This document shows, piece after piece, positions 48,967 through 60,342 of a stretch of 64,000 nucleotides of DNA. Positions within the stretch are counted from its first letter, which is position 1. Each line of letters starts with the position of its first letter. The stretch is from Trichinella spiralis (Eukaryota > Nematoda > Enoplea > Trichinellida > Trichinellidae), in contig CM012954.1 of assembly GCA_000181795.3 (NCBI GenBank), positions 16,478,575-16,542,574 on the forward strand, in the 5' to 3' direction. Under the pieces are notes generated by a model, which made no database searches, was not told the origin of the DNA, and saw nothing but the letters and a program-made list of their open reading frames with translations. The position numbers were made by a program, and so were the translations under genes.

Positions 48967-51068
48967 ACTGCTTCTGCTTTTACCAAAGTTGACCAATTTT
49001 TACTAATCAAATTTATTATTTTAAAATTTAAATCAAATCAGTAAACCATTGCCCACATTTTCCGATTTCGGAGTTCGGTCGTCTGTCTGGTAGAGCAAAA
49101 ATAAGTCTGCTAGTCATCGTCATCATCATCATCGTCGTCGTCGTCGTCGTCGTCGCGCAATTGAGTTTGGAAGCAAGCTATTTTTCAAAAAAAGAAAAAT
49201 CCATAATAATAATAATAATAATAGTAGTAATACGACGGTCATTGTGCCATCGGCCGACAAATTCAGCCAATCGATCACTTTGCGTTTTTATTTTTATTCT
49301 TTTTTTATTGGGGGGTGTTCTTGTTATTTTTGCCTGTATTCTGGTCGAATTGTGTCTGCTGACGTCAACGAACGACGGTTGAGCTTGATTAAAACTTCAA
49401 CAATCACTTTATTTGAGTTTGAAAAAAATACGTAGGAAAAAAACAAAGAATAAAAATGGTATATTGTGCCGCTTGTTGTGACTGGCGCATTTTACATCTT
49501 ATTATTATTATTATTGATTAAACTGGTCTAATAGTTTATCACCTCAATATAGACATTTGGCAAATTTTTACAGTAATGTCAAAATAGTCAACATTTGAAC
49601 TTTTGAGTATTTTTCTATTATACTGTATGTAATAAAGTGAGCATTTTTGCAATTTTTTCGTTTTATTTTCAATAGAACGTGTTGAAAAAGATTTTTGTAC
49701 GAAAATTATAACAAAATTTTTTCAAATTAAGAAAAAAAAGCAATAAATTAAAATTGTACAAAATGGAATTTTAACAAGTGAATGAAGAAAAAAAAACAAG
49801 TTGAATTATATTATCTGTATGTCGTATTCATTGAGTGATTGATTGATTGATTATGGAAATTATGAATTTCATTATTCATTATTGATAGATAGATGAACAC
49901 ATTTTCAAAACTTTTACTTAAACAAATATTGGTGACCAACTTTATTTAACATCAATTACGATTTTTATTTGCATAAAGTTGACGTTCACATTCAATGTAA
50001 CCAATTGCTGATCGTAGAAAAAATTTGCCTATCAATTAATTAACGAGTCGGTGATTTATCGCATCGTTCTTCATTAATCGTTCATCGATCGATCAGAACG
50101 GATGCACATGCGCCGTGTCTGATGGTCTGATGTGCGTGAAGCGAATAAATCAAAATGCCCAATAAACCCAAGAAAAGAAGAAAGAACTGCACATCCGGCG
50201 GAATGGTTGGTTGCATCGTGCATTGGTAAGATAAATTTTATTTATTTTTCAATTTTTCAACTATCAAACATGGCCATTTGACAGTGCAAAATTCAAGTAA
50301 AATTGTTCTTGTTTTTCAACATAATGTGAAATATTCTGCTTTTTGCTTTTCCTCTTCTGCATGCATTGTTTTTCTTTAATTCAATAAGATACAATTTATT
50401 TTGGTGGGAATATTGTGCTTCTTTGTGAGTTTATTTTTCAAATAATTAATTTTTAATTCAAGTGATTTAAAATTTGTATTGTGGTTGTGACGTTCGTAAA
50501 AGAATCGTATTTTGATAAGCAAGATCATAACAAATTTGTTCTCGTCTCCAAAGGGGAGTGTTAATTTTCCAAAGAAAAATAAAGAATAATATAAATTGCA
50601 AATAACAAATTGTGGAGATTTTCTTTTCAAAATATCAATTATAAAAATGTTGACTCTGAAATGTCGGCAAATATTCTTCTATTTACATTAACATCGTAAA
50701 AAAATAAATATCAGCTTATGTAAGTAATGTATTTTTTTGATCTTAATTGTTTGATGGTATTAGATGGAAACTGTCACGATGCAGTTATTTATGTTGCGTT
50801 ATTCTTTTTCACATTCTGACTGTGTAAATACGATTTGAGAATGAATGGAAATTAGCGATAGTTTAGCAATTTCGACTCAATCGATTTTTACAACATGCAA
50901 TTTTCATTGTTGACAATTTTATTAAATTAACGTAAAATTAAATTCGACGCTAAAGAAAAATATATGTCGCTGCCCTGTCACACTATCAACGGATACCGAT
51001 TTGTAGAGTGGTTTTTCAAAATTGGCATATATTTTTCATTTGTCCGCGTGTGTCATTTTTGAGCACTG
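48140..51068. repeat. Left copy of a ~2.9 kb near-identical segment flanking the gap
   Basis: Runs from inside PTPDC1 exon 8, through exons 9-10 and the 3' flank, to the last base before the N run. It matches 51,079-54,024 along its whole length with scattered substitutions and homopolymer differences. The mismatches concentrate in the last ~130 bp next to the gap, which looks like low-quality contig-end sequence. Non-coding content includes a (GTC/ATC)n run at about 49,115-49,156 and AAT repeats at about 49,205. Confidence 0.9.
50155..50225 (+). CDS. Possible first exon of a short basic protein
   Basis: An ATG opens MPNKPKKRRKNCTSGGMVG and 71 nt later there is a strong donor (GTAAGAT). The other copy, at 53,100, keeps the same frame with one amino-acid change (Lys to Asn at residue 4). 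I cannot find a unique second exon: the acceptor at about 50,390 gives an immediate stop in phase, while TTGACAG near 50,284 gives only a few more codons. It may be a small protein, a 5' UTR, or chance. Confidence 0.25.
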
Positions 51069-51078
51069 NNNNNNNNNN
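51069..51078. other. Assembly gap (10 N)
   Basis: Ten Ns join two contigs. The sequence on both sides belongs to the same duplicated segment: its right end lies before the gap and its left end after it. The gap size is therefore nominal. Confidence 0.98.
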
Positions 51079-51397
51079 CATTCGGGCAATCCGATAAACG
51101 TTCGTCCATCTGATCAATTAAATGCAATTTTGACAACTGTCATACCGTAGAGATGCCGTACAACAGTGCCATGTGGGAATTGTATTTTTTGTTTGTGCAT
51201 AAAAAAATGAATTGTTAAAAAATAAATTAATATATATTATCGAAATAACTTTTTCAACGTATTTATTTATTTAATAAATATTCTTTATACGTTCTGTTTT
51301 TATCAAGAAGAAATTGCGAGTTTTCATTTTAATCAATTTATGTGTAAAATATGTGAAGAGAGGAAGGATGTGTTGTTGTTAAGTTGATTTTTATCAG

Positions 51398-51911
51398 GAC
51401 TGGTTGAACAGGGAAAATTTCAACCAACGGTGGTTCCATTTGGCTGACCATTTTAATCCGGTTCATCAATTAACACTGCTCGGATGTTGGTTTTGTTCAC
51501 TGAAAGAGCCGATGTTGAACAGCTTCAATTCGGCAAGCTTGTTCGACTCGCAGCTCATTACCGGTGCATGTGCATTTTCAGACAATCATCATCGATTATC
51601 CAGGGTTGGTTTGTTTGTTTGTTTGATAAACAAAATTTTTTCATTAATTATATAAATATATATTTTTTTGTGTTCTTTTCAAGGGCCAGTTCACAACAAC
51701 GATGTACATTTGTCGAACGTTCGTCTTGCTCAGTAGTCGAGATGTGGACGACCATAGCTGCCGGACGTTGGAGATGTGCCGCGATTTGTTGACACGGTGG
51801 TTCGCCAGCGATGCCGATGCCGTCAACGTTCGCCGGGCGTTGGACAGTGTTTTCCACTCTGTGGTCAGCGAGCTGAATTTGGATGACAATTTCAATTTGC
51901 CGGCTCGATAA
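51398..51911 (+). other. Duplicate of PTPDC1 exons 9 and 10, probably not a separate gene
   Basis: Exon 9 copy at 51398-51604 and exon 10 copy at 51684-51911 encode the same amino acids as 48457-48663 and 48739-48966. No copies of exons 1-7 exist here, and the exon 8 remnant at 51,079-51,170 is garbled. I read it as the same gene seen twice in the assembly. If the duplication were real it would be a 5'-truncated PTPDC1 fragment. Confidence 0.75.
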
Positions 51912-53099
51912 ACTGCTTCTGCTTTTACCAAAGTTGACCAATTTTTACTAATCAAATTTATTATTTTAAAATTTAAATCAAATCAGTAAACCATTGCCCA
52001 CATTTTCCGATTTCGGAGTTCGGTCGTCTGTCTGGTAGAGCAAAAATAAGTCTGCTAGTCATCGTCATCATCATCATCGTCGTCGTCGTCGTCGTCGTCG
52101 CGCAATTGAGTTTGGAAGCAAGCTATTTTTCAAAAAAAGAAAAATCCATAATAATAATAATAATAATAGTAGTAATACGACGGTCATTGTGCCATCGGCC
52201 GACAAATTCAGCCAATCGATCAGTTTGCGTTTTATTTTTATTCTTTTTTTATTGTTGGATATTCTTGTTATTTTTGCCTGTATTCTGGTCGAATTGTGTC
52301 TGCTGACGTCAACGAACGACGGTTGAGCTTGATTAAAACTTCAACAATCACTTTATTTGAGTTTGAAAAAAATACGTAGGAAAAAAACAAAGAATAAAAA
52401 TGGTATATTGTGCCGCTTGTTGTGACTGGCGCATTTTACATCTTATTATTATTATTATTGATTAAACTGGTCTAATAGTTTATCATCTCAATATAGACAT
52501 TTGGCAAATTTTTACAGTAATGTCAAAATAGTCAACATTCGAACTTTTGAGTATTTTTCTATTATACTGTATGTAATAAAGTGAGCATTTTTGCAATTTT
52601 TTTCGTTTTATTTTCAATAGAACGTGTTGAAAAAGTTTTTTGTACGAAAATAATAACAAAATTTTTTCAAATTAAGAAAAAAAAGCAATAAATTAAAATT
52701 GTACAAAATGGAATTTTAACAAGTAAATGAAGAAAAAAAAACAAGTTGAACTATATTATCTGTATGTCGTATTCATTGAGTGATTGATTGATTGATTATG
52801 GAAATTATGAATTTCATTATTCATTATTGATAGATAGATGAACACATTTTCAAAACTTTTACTTAAACAAATATTGGTGACCAACTTTATTTAACATCAA
52901 TTACGATTTTTATTTGCATAAAGTTGACGTTCACATTCAATGTAACCAATTGCTGATCGTAGAAAAAATTTGCCTATCAATTAATTAACGAGTCGGTGAT
53001 TTATCGCATCGGTCTTCATTAATCGTTCATCGATCGATCAGAACGGATGCACATGCGCCGTGTCTGATGGTCTGATGTGCGTGAAGCGAATAAATCAAA

Positions 53100-53170
53100 A
53101 TGCCCAATAATCCCAAGAAAAGAAGAAAGAACTGCACATCCGGCGGAATGGTTGGTTGCATCGTACATTG
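53100..53170 (+). CDS. Second copy of the possible short basic exon
   Basis: Same as 50,155-50,225 with one amino-acid change; open frame and donor GTAAGAT retained. If the flanking segments are one locus, this and the left copy are two alleles of a single exon. Confidence 0.2.
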
Positions 53171-54024
53171 GTAAGATAAATTTTATTTATTTTTCAATTT
53201 TTCAACTATCAAACATGGCCATTTGACAGTGCAAAATTCAAGTAAAATTGTTCTTGTTTTACAACATAATGTGCAATATTCTGCTTTTTGCTTTTTCTCT
53301 TCTGCATGCATTGTTTTTCTTTAATTCAATAAGATACAATTTATTTTGGTGGGAATATTGTGCTTCTTTGTGAGTTTATTTTTCAAATAATTAATTTTTA
53401 ATTCAAGTGATTTAAAATTTGTACTGTGGTTGTGACGTTCGTAAAAGAATCGTATTTTGATAAGCAAGATCATAACAAATTTGTTCTCGTCTCCCAAGGA
53501 GAGTGTTAATTTTCCAAAGAAAAATAAAGAATAATATAAATTGCAAATAACAAATTGTGGAGATTTTCTTTTCAAAATATCAATTATAAAAATGTTGACT
53601 CTGAAATGTCGGCAAATATTCTTCTATTTATATTAATATCGTAAAAAAATAAATATCAGCTTATGTAAGTAATGTATTTTTTTGATCTTAATTGTTTGAT
53701 GGTATTAGATGGAAACTGTCACGATGCAGTTATTTATGTTGCGTTATTCTTTTTCACATTCTGACTGTGTAAATACGATTTGAGAATGGATGGAAATTAG
53801 CGATAGTTTAGCAATTTCGACTCCATCGATTTTAACAACATGCAATTTTCATTGTTGACAATTTTATTAAATTAATTAACGTAAAATTAAATTCGACGCT
53901 AAAGAAAAATATATGTCGCTTCCTGTTCAACACTATCAAACGGATACCGATTTGTAGAAGTTGTTTTTTCCAAAAATTTGCATATATTTTTCCATTTGTT
54001 CCGCGTGTGTCATTTTGAGCACTG

Positions 54025-54396
54025 ATAACAGCATTCTCTCAGACGATTCTCAAATGGATAAAATTCGAAAGTAATTTGTTGTTATTGTTACATTAAGACA
54101 TTTTTTTATTTCCTCAGTAGATTTTATAAACGTGTGTATAAATAATTGGAATTTATTTATTTTTCAATTTATGAGTTGTAAAAGATCCACACGTGTGTAT
54201 ATATTTATTAATTTTAAAATGTTTTTGTTAAATTGCAACAATAACTGCTGCATTGTAAATAGTGAATGAAAATGGAATTTATTTTTTCCACATAAAGAGG
54301 AAGAAAAAAACAGAAAGGAAAAAATTAATAATAGATTAAGGAAAAAAGAGAGAAAGTTAGTTTTCCGTTCAGGTAGTTTGTAGAATAATGGTGAGG
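54025..54396. other. Spacer before the first CCCH gene
   Basis: AT-rich, no gene seen. It probably contains the 3' UTR of the minus-strand CCCH gene that ends at 54,397. Confidence 0.5.
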
Positions 54397-55072
54397 CTAG
54401 TTGATAATTTGCTTATCCACAACGGAGATCTGACGATGATGATGGTCATCTGTTGATTTTCTTTGTTCTTCTTCTTCTTCATCAATATCATCAATATAAT
54501 CATCATCATCATCATTAATTTCCAAAAGCAATTGTTCAACAAACTTGTCAAATTGAATATCGAACGGTTCACCATTGTCCAGCGGAATGGACAATTCGGT
54601 GGACAAACTGGCACTGCGTGCGGATGAACCGAAAAACGGCACTGGAGATGTGCCCGGCCAGATCGGCTGTATCGAAGCAAAACTCGACGGAGGCGTGCGG
54701 GCGTAGATCAGGAACTGTTCGTCTCCGTGCAAATACAAACACCTTGGACCGTACTTGCAATGGCCCCACGTTCGCAAATTGCGGCACGGTTCCGTTTTGT
54801 ACAAGAAATTCCTGTACATGCTGGGTCTCAGTTCGACCAAGTTGTGGGCGAAGAAGCAACTGGAACCGAAACGACATCCCGGACCGTTGACGAAATACCG
54901 ACACATGCGGGTCTTGTACAAGGCGAGATTTGGTTTCTGGAAGGGGTTTTTCAAAAATTTACATACATTCCGAATATTACCATCAAGTTGGTGAACATCT
55001 TACCTTGTTGTTGTTCACAGTTTCCTCGTTGATACGCTTCTCACTAGCGACATCCACCAAACAGACTGTCAT
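54397..55072 (-). CDS. Tandem CCCH zinc-finger RNA-binding protein (TIS11-like) with acidic tail
   Basis: Exon 1 is 55072-55004 (MTVCLVDVASEKRINEETVN...) and exon 2 is 54936-54397, phase 0, giving 202 aa. Two fingers of type C-x8-C-x5-C-x3-H are seen: CRYFVNGPGCRFGSSCFFAH, preceded by YKTRM, and CRNLRTWGHCKYGPRCLYLH, preceded by YKTEP. Both leads match the (R/K)YKTEL lead-in of TIS11/tristetraprolin fingers, which bind AU-rich elements in mRNA 3' UTRs. The C-terminal third is Ser/Pro-rich and then strongly acidic (runs of Asp and Glu), ending with a His-rich patch. In nematodes such proteins are common germline and embryonic mRNA regulators; that role is inference here. It is a diverged relative of the two genes in the downstream array. 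Confidence 0.85.
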
Positions 55073-56015
55073 TTTTTCAATAGTCTGTCACTAGGCAGCT
55101 GACAGACCGTTTTATGAATATTTCCCAGTGCTTATAGCGTCATTTGTTTTTTTTGTACTGCCTGCTGTTCACGAGGAAAATTAGCTGACTTCTGTTTAGC
55201 TAACTCCACCAAACAGCAGCAGCAGCAGCAACAACAACAACAACAATCAAACGTGCTGTGAACGTGCCGCTGTGCTTTTTTTCAGGGTTGATCAAAATAC
55301 ACACAATTCACCAATTTCCTTTATCATTTTTGTAATGAATTATTTATTATTAATTGGTTAGAGTAGAATTTATTTCAATTTACCATCCTCAGATGACGTT
55401 GAAAGAAAGTTGTATGGAAGTAGATAAACAATTCTAGAATAAATATATTAGTGGCCTTTATTTTATTCCCATTAATTCTTCTTCTTCTTATTATTATTAT
55501 TAACTACATCATGATTCAGTGTTGTTGAATAATTTTAATCAGCGAAGCACTATTAATGAGTCAACAAAACAACTGTTAATTAATTAATTGGAGAAAAATA
55601 TATTGAAAATTTAAAAAACAGTTTCCACACACACATTATGTGTACATATGTATAAGATTTTTGCATTTTTATTTTTACTCTTCTTCATTGCTCATTGATT
55701 GATCGATTTTATCAAGTTTTACAATAGATGATACGAATGTAGCTAGTTGGTGATAACGTTCCGCTTCTGAGCTAAAAATTTTCACAATCAGCAGATGCTC
55801 AGTAGCAATATAACAACAAATGACTCATAACTGATGAAAAACAATACCAAACACTGTATCATAGTCAGGACAGAAATTGTTGCTGTTTTTGCTAGATACT
55901 CTTGCTATCATTTAATAGTTGTTTTCGTTGCTCAAAAATTTGTACAGCTGCAAAGCGGCGCAAGATTACGCAGAATGTGTAAATTTTATGTAAACAAAAT
56001 CAAATAAATGTGCAG
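55073..56015. other. Promoter side of the first CCCH gene; spacer before the tandem array
   Basis: No gene seen. CAG/CAA triplets lie at about 55,215-55,245 and (CTT/ATT) runs at 55,480-55,500. The sequence is otherwise AT-rich and single-copy within the window. Confidence 0.5.
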
Positions 56016-56528
56016 CGATTAAAGAATAAGCAATAGCATTTTTAAAAAATGAGCATGTGAATATTGCACTTGACAAGATTTACGGTAAATTAGATTCTGT
56101 GCATTAATAAGCAACAATTAAATGGTTGTCAATTTATAATTTGCAGGTAATTAATTATCCTCCTTTTCCTTACACACAACACAAATAGCGTTAACAAAAA
56201 ACATAAAAACGTTGGCACAACTTTTTTCATCATGCATTTTCTTCAAACAAGCGGTGTATATTCCTTCTCATAATGATACTCATATATTCATTTTTGGTCA
56301 ATAATCACTTGATATTTATTGAATTCATAGTTACATTATCTTGTTTTATTATGCATTTTTCTTTGAAATAAAAATATATGCAATATTTTGATACTAAATG
56401 CGTAAATTTTTTCGTACAGCACAATCATATAATATAGTGACGCGTTGCTTCCAATTATTTAGAGCATCTATTCTTTTTTACCTTTTTTAATCTTCAGTAC
56501 ATATCTAAACGTTACTCCAACTTAGACA

Positions 56529-56706
56529 ATGGGGGGATTAGTGACGTTGCTGTTCACGTGCCACATACCTGTATGTTATTGAAATTATTCTTATATTGCT
56601 TTCAGACCAGACCGACAAGCCATTTTTCCATGCTTCATAGCCTTTTTCCCTTTTCCACATTCAGTGGAGGTCATATTATAGCTAATTTACTTGAGATAGT
56701 TATCAG
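56529..56706 (+). other. Candidate micropeptide frame, array unit 1
   Basis: ATG begins a hydrophobic 14-codon stretch (MGGLVTLLFTCHIP) ending at a GTATGT donor. A TTTCAG acceptor follows after only 35 nt, and the next segment stays open for about 34 codons. Two sister copies exist. The intron would be extremely short, and the exon 2 frame differs between copies, so this may be chance. Confidence 0.15.
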
Positions 56707-56763
56707 ATAATCTTACAATTGTGTCAGCCCTACTATTGTATTAACTGTTAACTGCATGCGTGT

Positions 56764-56970
56764 ATGGATTGCACAAATATAGTACATAAATACTTTGATT
56801 TGTGGTTCAGAAGCTGGCTTTCACCAGATATTCAAAATGGGCGTGTGCCTACGATTTTTGATAATTACTTTAAAGATCAACCTTATTTATACGTTAAATT
56901 TTGTTTCATATACAGGGAAAACTGCCATTTTCAGTTGTTTTCATGGCATAAATTGTCTACAGTTGCTTAA
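56764..56970 (+). other. Conserved 69-codon frame, array unit 1
   Basis: Open frame containing YFDLWFRSWLS and FDNYFKDQPY. The same frame stays open in units 2 and 3 despite substitutions. There is no recognised domain, and unit 3 has no in-frame ATG, so coding status is undecided. Confidence 0.2.
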
Positions 56971-58427
56971 CACAGTAGCAAAGCAAAATCATGAAATAAA
57001 ATTGGAAAATAGGCAGTCTCAAAATTTCAATTTAATTTATAGGATAGTATGAAAAGTTGATTCAACAACAAACTTCATATAAGAAATGCAGTTTCACATG
57101 TGCTATTTCACTGCATTAAAATCAGAAAGAGTTGTTTTATTTTTCATTTTTTTGTAATTTTATATAATTCAACGGAGCAAGCAATGCTGCACGAGTGAAT
57201 GGAAAATTGTATTCGAGCGAAAGTTGACGCTTATCACTTGTAATCATCTTTCAAGCAGAGCAAAAATGTTGAACAAAAAAAAGCCCGTTGAATGAATTAT
57301 CACTCCAATGGGGGATTGTTAAATTTTTTGTTTTTCTACTTTGAAAAACTGATAAAATATCAACAACAGTATTTCCATTTTTGTAAAATGAAAGTAACAA
57401 GATGCTGGGAAAAAAGTGAATTTTTTTGCTTTTTTAAAAAATTACATTAAGCCGAACTGAAATAACGAATTTGCGTCTGGATGAATCATCATTGAAAGCG
57501 TTAACCCTATGCATGCACAGATAGATGGTGTTGTTATGTTATTGCTCTTGTAGTCCTTTGTTTTCTTTTCTGGAATCTTGCAAGCTGCAGCTGAATTTTG
57601 CTGATCATTATCTCGCAGTTGCACAATAACTATCTCCAAGAACGATAAACAAAGCTTAGCTGGTCAGCATTGTTAGCTGTTAGCGATAGCGACGTTCAAG
57701 CTTGTTCCTTTTTTTCTTCATGGTTATTCTCTCATATTTTTCGCCTGTTTGTAATTCTTAATCCATATTCACAAATTGCAAAACTTACATTGGCATATAT
57801 TTCCAGTCATCATCTGTTTTTGTATTTTATAAATTTGAACAATTCTGAAAATGAAAATCAAACACTTTGTGCGTAACTGTTAGGCCATCATGTTTGACCG
57901 AGATATGTGAGAAATGAAAAATTCGTTTTTTTCAGGTGCAACCAATAAACACAAAGAACAATACCATCATCTGAACATCACACACTTTACTGTTATAAAT
58001 TTATTTTTCAATGTCTTATAATTTGTTGATTTTATTGTATTTTTGACATATACTTTGTTTCATTTCCTCTCCCACTTTTATACTGTTACACGCATTACAA
58101 TCGCTTTAACTGAACACTGAGCTTCGCTGTTTGGCTTGCATCCACTTTGAAAAAATTGAACTTAATTCTTTGGTATTTTTCTTAAATATTACGCAAAATA
58201 ATTTTCTTTGAAAATATTTTGCAAGGTTTTGTTTACATTTTGTCTGCTATTACATTTGAATATAACTGGCAAAGTCCAGCCAAAATATATACTTTGAGAC
58301 TTTGTTTTCAGTTTTTACTTTATCGGAATACAGGTGCATATTTATATATTTACAAAATGAATTACAAAATGTGCTTTAGCTTTAAATTATGATCATTGAA
58401 TGTCGCATATCTTTTAAACATGTTTTT

Positions 58428-58969
58428 TCATACTGATATTACATTGATTGATCGTTCGACGGCGTTGATATCGAAGAAGGCGTTTTTATACGTCGCATCT
58501 CGAACCACATCTCAAATTTGTAAGATTCTATTGAATACAAAATTACCTTATCTCTTTAAATATTACTTTCTGTTATAGGATTTTTGCCCTCAGAAATAAA
58601 ATGTACAAATTGGCATTCAGCCCCATATGGGCAGCCTTTTAATGTACGAAATTTGTTGCATAGCACCGTCTTATATTTGGGATGTCGGCGCAGTTCACTA
58701 CGCGAATGGGCGAAAGTGCACCTTCGACCATAAGGGCAATAGTCGCTTAAATCTATCCAAAAGCACATTTTAGTCTTGTACTTTGGATCGCGGTGTGGAA
58801 TATATGGTTTTCTACGTTGATTTTTAATTTTTTTATTTCTTTTAAAGGCCATTTCATTTGGCCAGAATCCTATTTTGAAGTTTGTGCTTTCCTTTGCTTC
58901 TTTATTTTGTGGTTCCTGATGTTTCGCATACTTGTTAACTTTTTTTAACTTTGAATTTATATAATGCAT
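58428..58969 (-). CDS. CCCH zinc-finger protein, array unit 1, with intron-derived start
   Basis: Exon 58969-58567 and a final exon 58510-58428, joined at a phase-1 intron with donor A|GTAATA, give 161 aa. Two C-x8-C-x5-C-x3-H fingers: CFWIDLSDYCPYGRRCTFAH and CNKFRTLKGCPYGAECQFVH, spaced by a short linker (SRSELRRHPKYKTVL) as in TIS11 proteins. The block MAFKRNKKIKNQ upstream is shared with the unit 2 gene. The last exon (VVRDATYKNAFFDINAVE...) is the same length as in unit 2 and clearly homologous, so the apparent stop after PITESN is intronic. Compared with unit 2, the first donor (CAGGTATGAA) is deleted; the usable start is now MHYINSKLKK inside the old intron. RNA binding is inferred from the fingers. 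Confidence 0.75.
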
Positions 58970-59913
58970 ATTGCAAGTGATGGTTCATGTGAAGTTCGCC
59001 AGTGTTACTTGTCTTGCAAAGTGCTTGCAAACTGTTTTCGCCTTTGAGAAATGACATGCTTTCTTATTTTGGAATCGTCCTGAAGTCGACAAATGCAGAC
59101 ACTGATAATACGGCAATTTCACGGACATGAAATGTGCACCACTCGAAATAGCATTATGATCAGCCAAAGAACTGACCAATCATTGCAGCCGCAGCAATTC
59201 CGGCCTACTATCCTATTCGTTGCTTTGATTGTTACAATTGATTAGTCATTGACAGTTGATGATTATCTTCAAAAAATTACTTTGCAGTTTTTGTTCCATT
59301 TACCCTAATTGTATGCCTGTATGAATAAGTAGTGATTGAAAGTGGTAATAAATGAGCATATGTGAACGTAACCAAATGATCAACGATTAAAGAATAAGTA
59401 ACAGCATTAAAAAAATGAGCGTTTGCATATTGCAGTTGACAAATTTTTGGAGTAAATTAAATTCTGTGCAATAATAAGCAGTAATTAAATTGTTATCAAT
59501 TTATAATTTGTATATGATTGGTTTTTAGACTTTTCCTCACACACATCACTATAAATAACGGCGCGAAGAAACAAAATAGAAAAACGTTGCGCTACGTTTT
59601 TCATCATGCATTTTCTTCAAACAATCAGCGTATATTCCTTCTCATAATGATAGTCATATATTCATTTTTGGTCAATAATCACTTGATATTTATTGAATTC
59701 ATAGTTACATTATCTTGTTTTATTGCATGTTTTTATTTGAAGCAAAAATAAATACAACATTTCGATATTAAATGTGTAAATTTTTTCATACAACACAATC
59801 CTATAATATATTGACGTGCCAAGTGCCGCGCCGCTGCCAATTATTCAGAGCATCCATTGTTTTTTACATTTTTCATCTTTCGTGCAAATCGAAACGTTAC
59901 TCCAACTTACACA

Positions 59914-60029
59914 ATGAGGGGATTAGTGACGTTGCTGTTTACGTTCCACGTGCCTGTAAGTTAGTGAAATTATTCTTATTACTTTGCTTGCAGACCAGAC
60001 CGACTAGCCAATTTTTCCATGCTTCATAG
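59914..60029 (+). other. Candidate micropeptide frame, array unit 2
   Basis: ATG starts MRGLVTLLFTFHVP, then donor GTAAGT at 59,956, acceptor TTGCAG at 59,993 and a 12-codon end exon, including the stop (TRPTSQFFHAS). The intron would be 38 nt. The start exon is identical in unit 3. Confidence 0.18.
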
Positions 60030-60150
60030 CCTTTTTCCCTTTGTCCACAGTCATTGGAGGTTATATGATAGCTAATTTACTTGAGATAGTTATCAGATAA
60101 TCTTACAATTGTGTCAGCCCTACTATTGTATTAACTGTTAACTGTATGAG

Positions 60151-60342
60151 TGTATAGATGTCACAAATACAGTGCATGAGTACTTTGATTTGTTTGTCAG
60201 AAGTTCGCTTCTACCAGATTTTCAAAGTGGGCATGTGCCTTTCACCTTTGATAATTACTTTGGAGCACTACTTTATTCATATGTTAATGCATTGTTTCGT
60301 ATGTTAGGCAAACTGGCATCGTCGTTTGTTTTAGTAACATAA
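60151..60342 (+). other. Conserved frame, array unit 2 (diverged)
   Basis: Homologous to 56,764-56,970 (YFDLFVRSS, FDNYFGALLY). It has diverged considerably but is still open to a stop at 60,342. The C-terminal part has drifted in sequence from the other copies. Confidence 0.18.

Larger units (their letters stand above)
51079..54024. repeat. Right copy of the ~2.9 kb segment after the gap
   Basis: Matches 48,140-51,068. The first ~110 bp (the exon 8 part) is error-laden compared with the left copy, and identity then rises to nearly complete. At 54,024 the copy continues into sequence that the left copy does not reach, exactly as expected if the two contigs overlap. See the separate finding on false duplication. 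Confidence 0.9.

Noticed and set aside
51398-51911. A second PTPDC1-like gene
   Set aside because: It duplicates only the last exons, with identical protein, beside an N gap and with contig-end errors; the assembly-overlap explanation is simpler.
58985-59179. 64-codon minus-strand frame upstream of the unit 1 CCCH gene
   Set aside because: It lies in the promoter region; the unit 2 counterpart does not appear to keep the frame. No domain seen.
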